Positions 13,522-14,621 of a DNA stretch of 14,621 nucleotides are shown here, one piece after another (position 1 is the first letter of the stretch; each line of letters begins with the position of its first letter). Both the position numbers and the translations under genes were made by a program. This stretch comes from an uncultured Lachnospiraceae bacterium. GTDB taxonomy: Bacteria > Bacillota > Clostridia > Lachnospirales > Lachnospiraceae. The notes beneath the pieces are model-generated. The model was not told where the DNA came from, did no database searches, and saw only the letters and a program-made list of their open reading frames with translations. The stretch covers positions 1 through 14,621 of the forward strand of contig CAJOLO010000034.1 in NCBI GenBank assembly GCA_905235345.1, in the 5' to 3' direction.

Positions 13522-13538
13522 CTCTTAAAAATATATTG

Positions 13539-14621
13539 CTATTCAAAATCTTCAGCTATGAGTCTGTGTTCCTGGTCTCCTGAACTCATCTCACGGTTAT
13601 GTGCTTTTGAAACTGCATTATCAACAGATTTCAACACCCTGTCAAGATTCCCGCTCTCAACCTCCTGCATGCGACGTCTTAAGTTATTTTCAGCACTTGG
13701 ATCACATGGATATCCGAGCTTTGCAGCATGATTCTTTGCAATGGCAAATACATCCATATCTGTAATACGATGTGCCTGTATTAAGTGTTTGAATTGTGCT
13801 GAAATCACAACATTATCTTTAAAGACCTTGGATAATGTATCAATCTGTCCCGTCATAATTACTACAACATCATTTTCCGGATTACTTACAATATGATATA
13901 TTTCATCAAGTTTTTCTGTAGTAATAATGCCTGCATTTTCAATTACAAGGCATCCACCCTGTAGCTTACTGATCGCATCTGAAATATTAGCTCTGTTAAG
14001 CGCACCGGCTTTAATTTTAGCAATCGTCTTTGTCTTGCATATTCCCATTGCATATAAACTTCTTGCAAAATCTTCAGCTATTGTTGTCGTGCCAAATCCA
14101 TATTGTCCTAAAACAACTATATTTCTTGGCTCACTCGGGTTTTCACTAATCTCTTTTATTGTGTTGACAATCTGCTCACTAATTGCTTCAACTGATAAAT
14201 ATTTACCTAAATACTGTTCTGCACCAACCGGCAATGTATATTCATCCTGAACAGAAGACTCTTTAAATTCCAGTTTTGAAGACTCTTCGGCCTTGCGTCT
14301 TGCCTCTTCCTCTGCTTTGCGTCTTGCCTCTTCCTCGGCTTTACGTCTTGCTTCTTCCTCGGCTTTACGTCTTGCCTCTTCCTCGGCTTTACGTCTTGCT
14401 TCTTCTTCAGCCTTACGTCTTGCTTCTTCTTCAGCCTTACGTCTTGCCTCTTCCTCGGCCTTACGTCTTGCCTCTTCTTCGGCTTTGCGTCTTGCTTCTT
14501 CCTCGGCTTTACGTCTTGCCTCTTCCTCGGCCTTACGTCTTGCTTCTTCCTCGGCTTTGCGTCTTGCCTCTTCCTCGGCTTTGCGTCTTGCTTCTTCCTC
14601 GGCTTTGCGTCTTGCCTCTTC
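13539..14621 (-). CDS. Unrecognised protein: ER/K helix repeat plus degenerate AAA+-like domain (5' end outside window)
   Basis: The frame is open to the right edge, giving 360 visible residues and a missing N-terminus; a TTG at 14234 is internal, not a start. Residues 1-113 are AEEEARRK repeats. After a linker (about 114-145, ESSKLEFKESSVQDEYTLP) comes a P-loop-like domain: VVLGQYGFGTTTIAEDFARS has the GxxxxGxT spacing but Thr replaces the Walker A Lys (residue 178), and the Walker B position reads CLVIENAG (224-231) where AAA+ proteins have hhhhDE. The sensor-like strand VVVIMTGQ follows and a helical lid ends the protein. This resembles CbxX/SpoVK-type AAA+ architecture but looks unable to hydrolyse ATP. 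No membrane segment is visible. It lies upstream of mreB but has its own terminator. The function is unknown. Confidence 0.85.
   Translation of the reverse strand, partial: EEARRKAEEEARRKAEEEARRKAEEEARRKAEEEARRKAEEEARRKAEEEARRKAEEEARRKAEEEARRKAEEEARRKAEEEARRKAEEEARRKAEEEARRKAEEEARRKAEESSKLEFKESSVQDEYTLPVGAEQYLGKYLSVEAISEQIVNTIKEISENPSEPRNIVVLGQYGFGTTTIAEDFARSLYAMGICKTKTIAKIKAGALNRANISDAISKLQGGCLVIENAGIITTEKLDEIYHIVSNPENDVVVIMTGQIDTLSKVFKDNVVISAQFKHLIQAHRITDMDVFAIAKNHAAKLGYPCDPSAENNLRRRMQEVESGNLDRVLKSVDNAVSKAHNREMSSGDQEHRLIAEDFE
14283..14621 (-). repeat. 14 copies of a 24-bp repeat encoding AEEEARRK
   Basis: The sequence CGTCTTGC recurs every 24 bp with no phase slip from about 14295 to the window edge, 14 copies. 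Copies differ almost only at synonymous third positions (GCT/GCC, AAA/AAG, CGT/CGC). Each octad places Glu at 2-4 and Arg/Arg/Lys at 6-8, so every Glu faces a basic residue at i+4, with Ala every fourth residue. This pattern fits a stable single alpha-helix rather than a heptad coiled coil. Confidence 0.95.

Noticed and set aside
14283..14621. CRISPR-like regular array
   Set aside because: The 24-bp units are contiguous with no spacers and encode a continuous in-frame peptide repeat.

Overview
The window looks like a chromosomal housekeeping segment from an AT-rich Clostridia member, most likely Lachnospiraceae. This is inferred from gene order, Gram-positive Shine-Dalgarno sites (AGGAGG type), low-GC codon use and protein style; no marker names a species. 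Every gene I can support lies on the minus strand, so transcription runs from high to low coordinates. I see no tRNA, rRNA, CRISPR array, insertion sequence or prophage.

Layout in transcription order: (1) 14621-13539, the C-terminal part of an unrecognised protein with a perfectly periodic charged helix (14 visible copies of AEEEARRK) and a degenerate AAA+-like domain, closed by a strong terminator. (2) 13371-12388, an MreB/Mbl actin with a candidate promoter and its own hairpin. (3) 12164-2968, the classic translation/transcription operon rimP - nusA - ylxR(rnpM) - ylxQ - infB - rbfA - nrnA - truB - ribF, closed by a good intrinsic terminator at 2902-2944. (4) 2794-1, a second run ylxM - ffh - rpsP - khpA - rimM (rimM truncated by the window edge).

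The genes serve linked jobs: ribosome small-subunit maturation (RimP, RbfA, RimM, S16), transcription elongation (NusA), RNase P modulation (YlxR), initiation (IF2), tRNA modification (TruB), RNA end-product turnover (NrnA), FMN/FAD synthesis (RibF) and signal-recognition targeting (YlxM, Ffh).

Three things stand out. First, nusA is broken: its N-terminal domain changes frame at 11219/11220, and about six conserved residues are missing there, so a small deletion of 3n+1 nt is implied in a gene normally essential. Second, three proteins carry long in-frame tandem repeats of very different charge character: polyampholyte RRDGDRPV in IF2, acidic YRDGYDDEE in NusA, and ER/K helix repeats in the AAA+-like protein. 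Third, most gene gaps in the operons hold perfect or near-perfect inverted repeats, several with 17-20 nt loops and without T-runs, so they do not read as ordinary terminators. The most system-like candidate is the pseudo-AAA+ protein with a predicted rigid single helix next to mreB.
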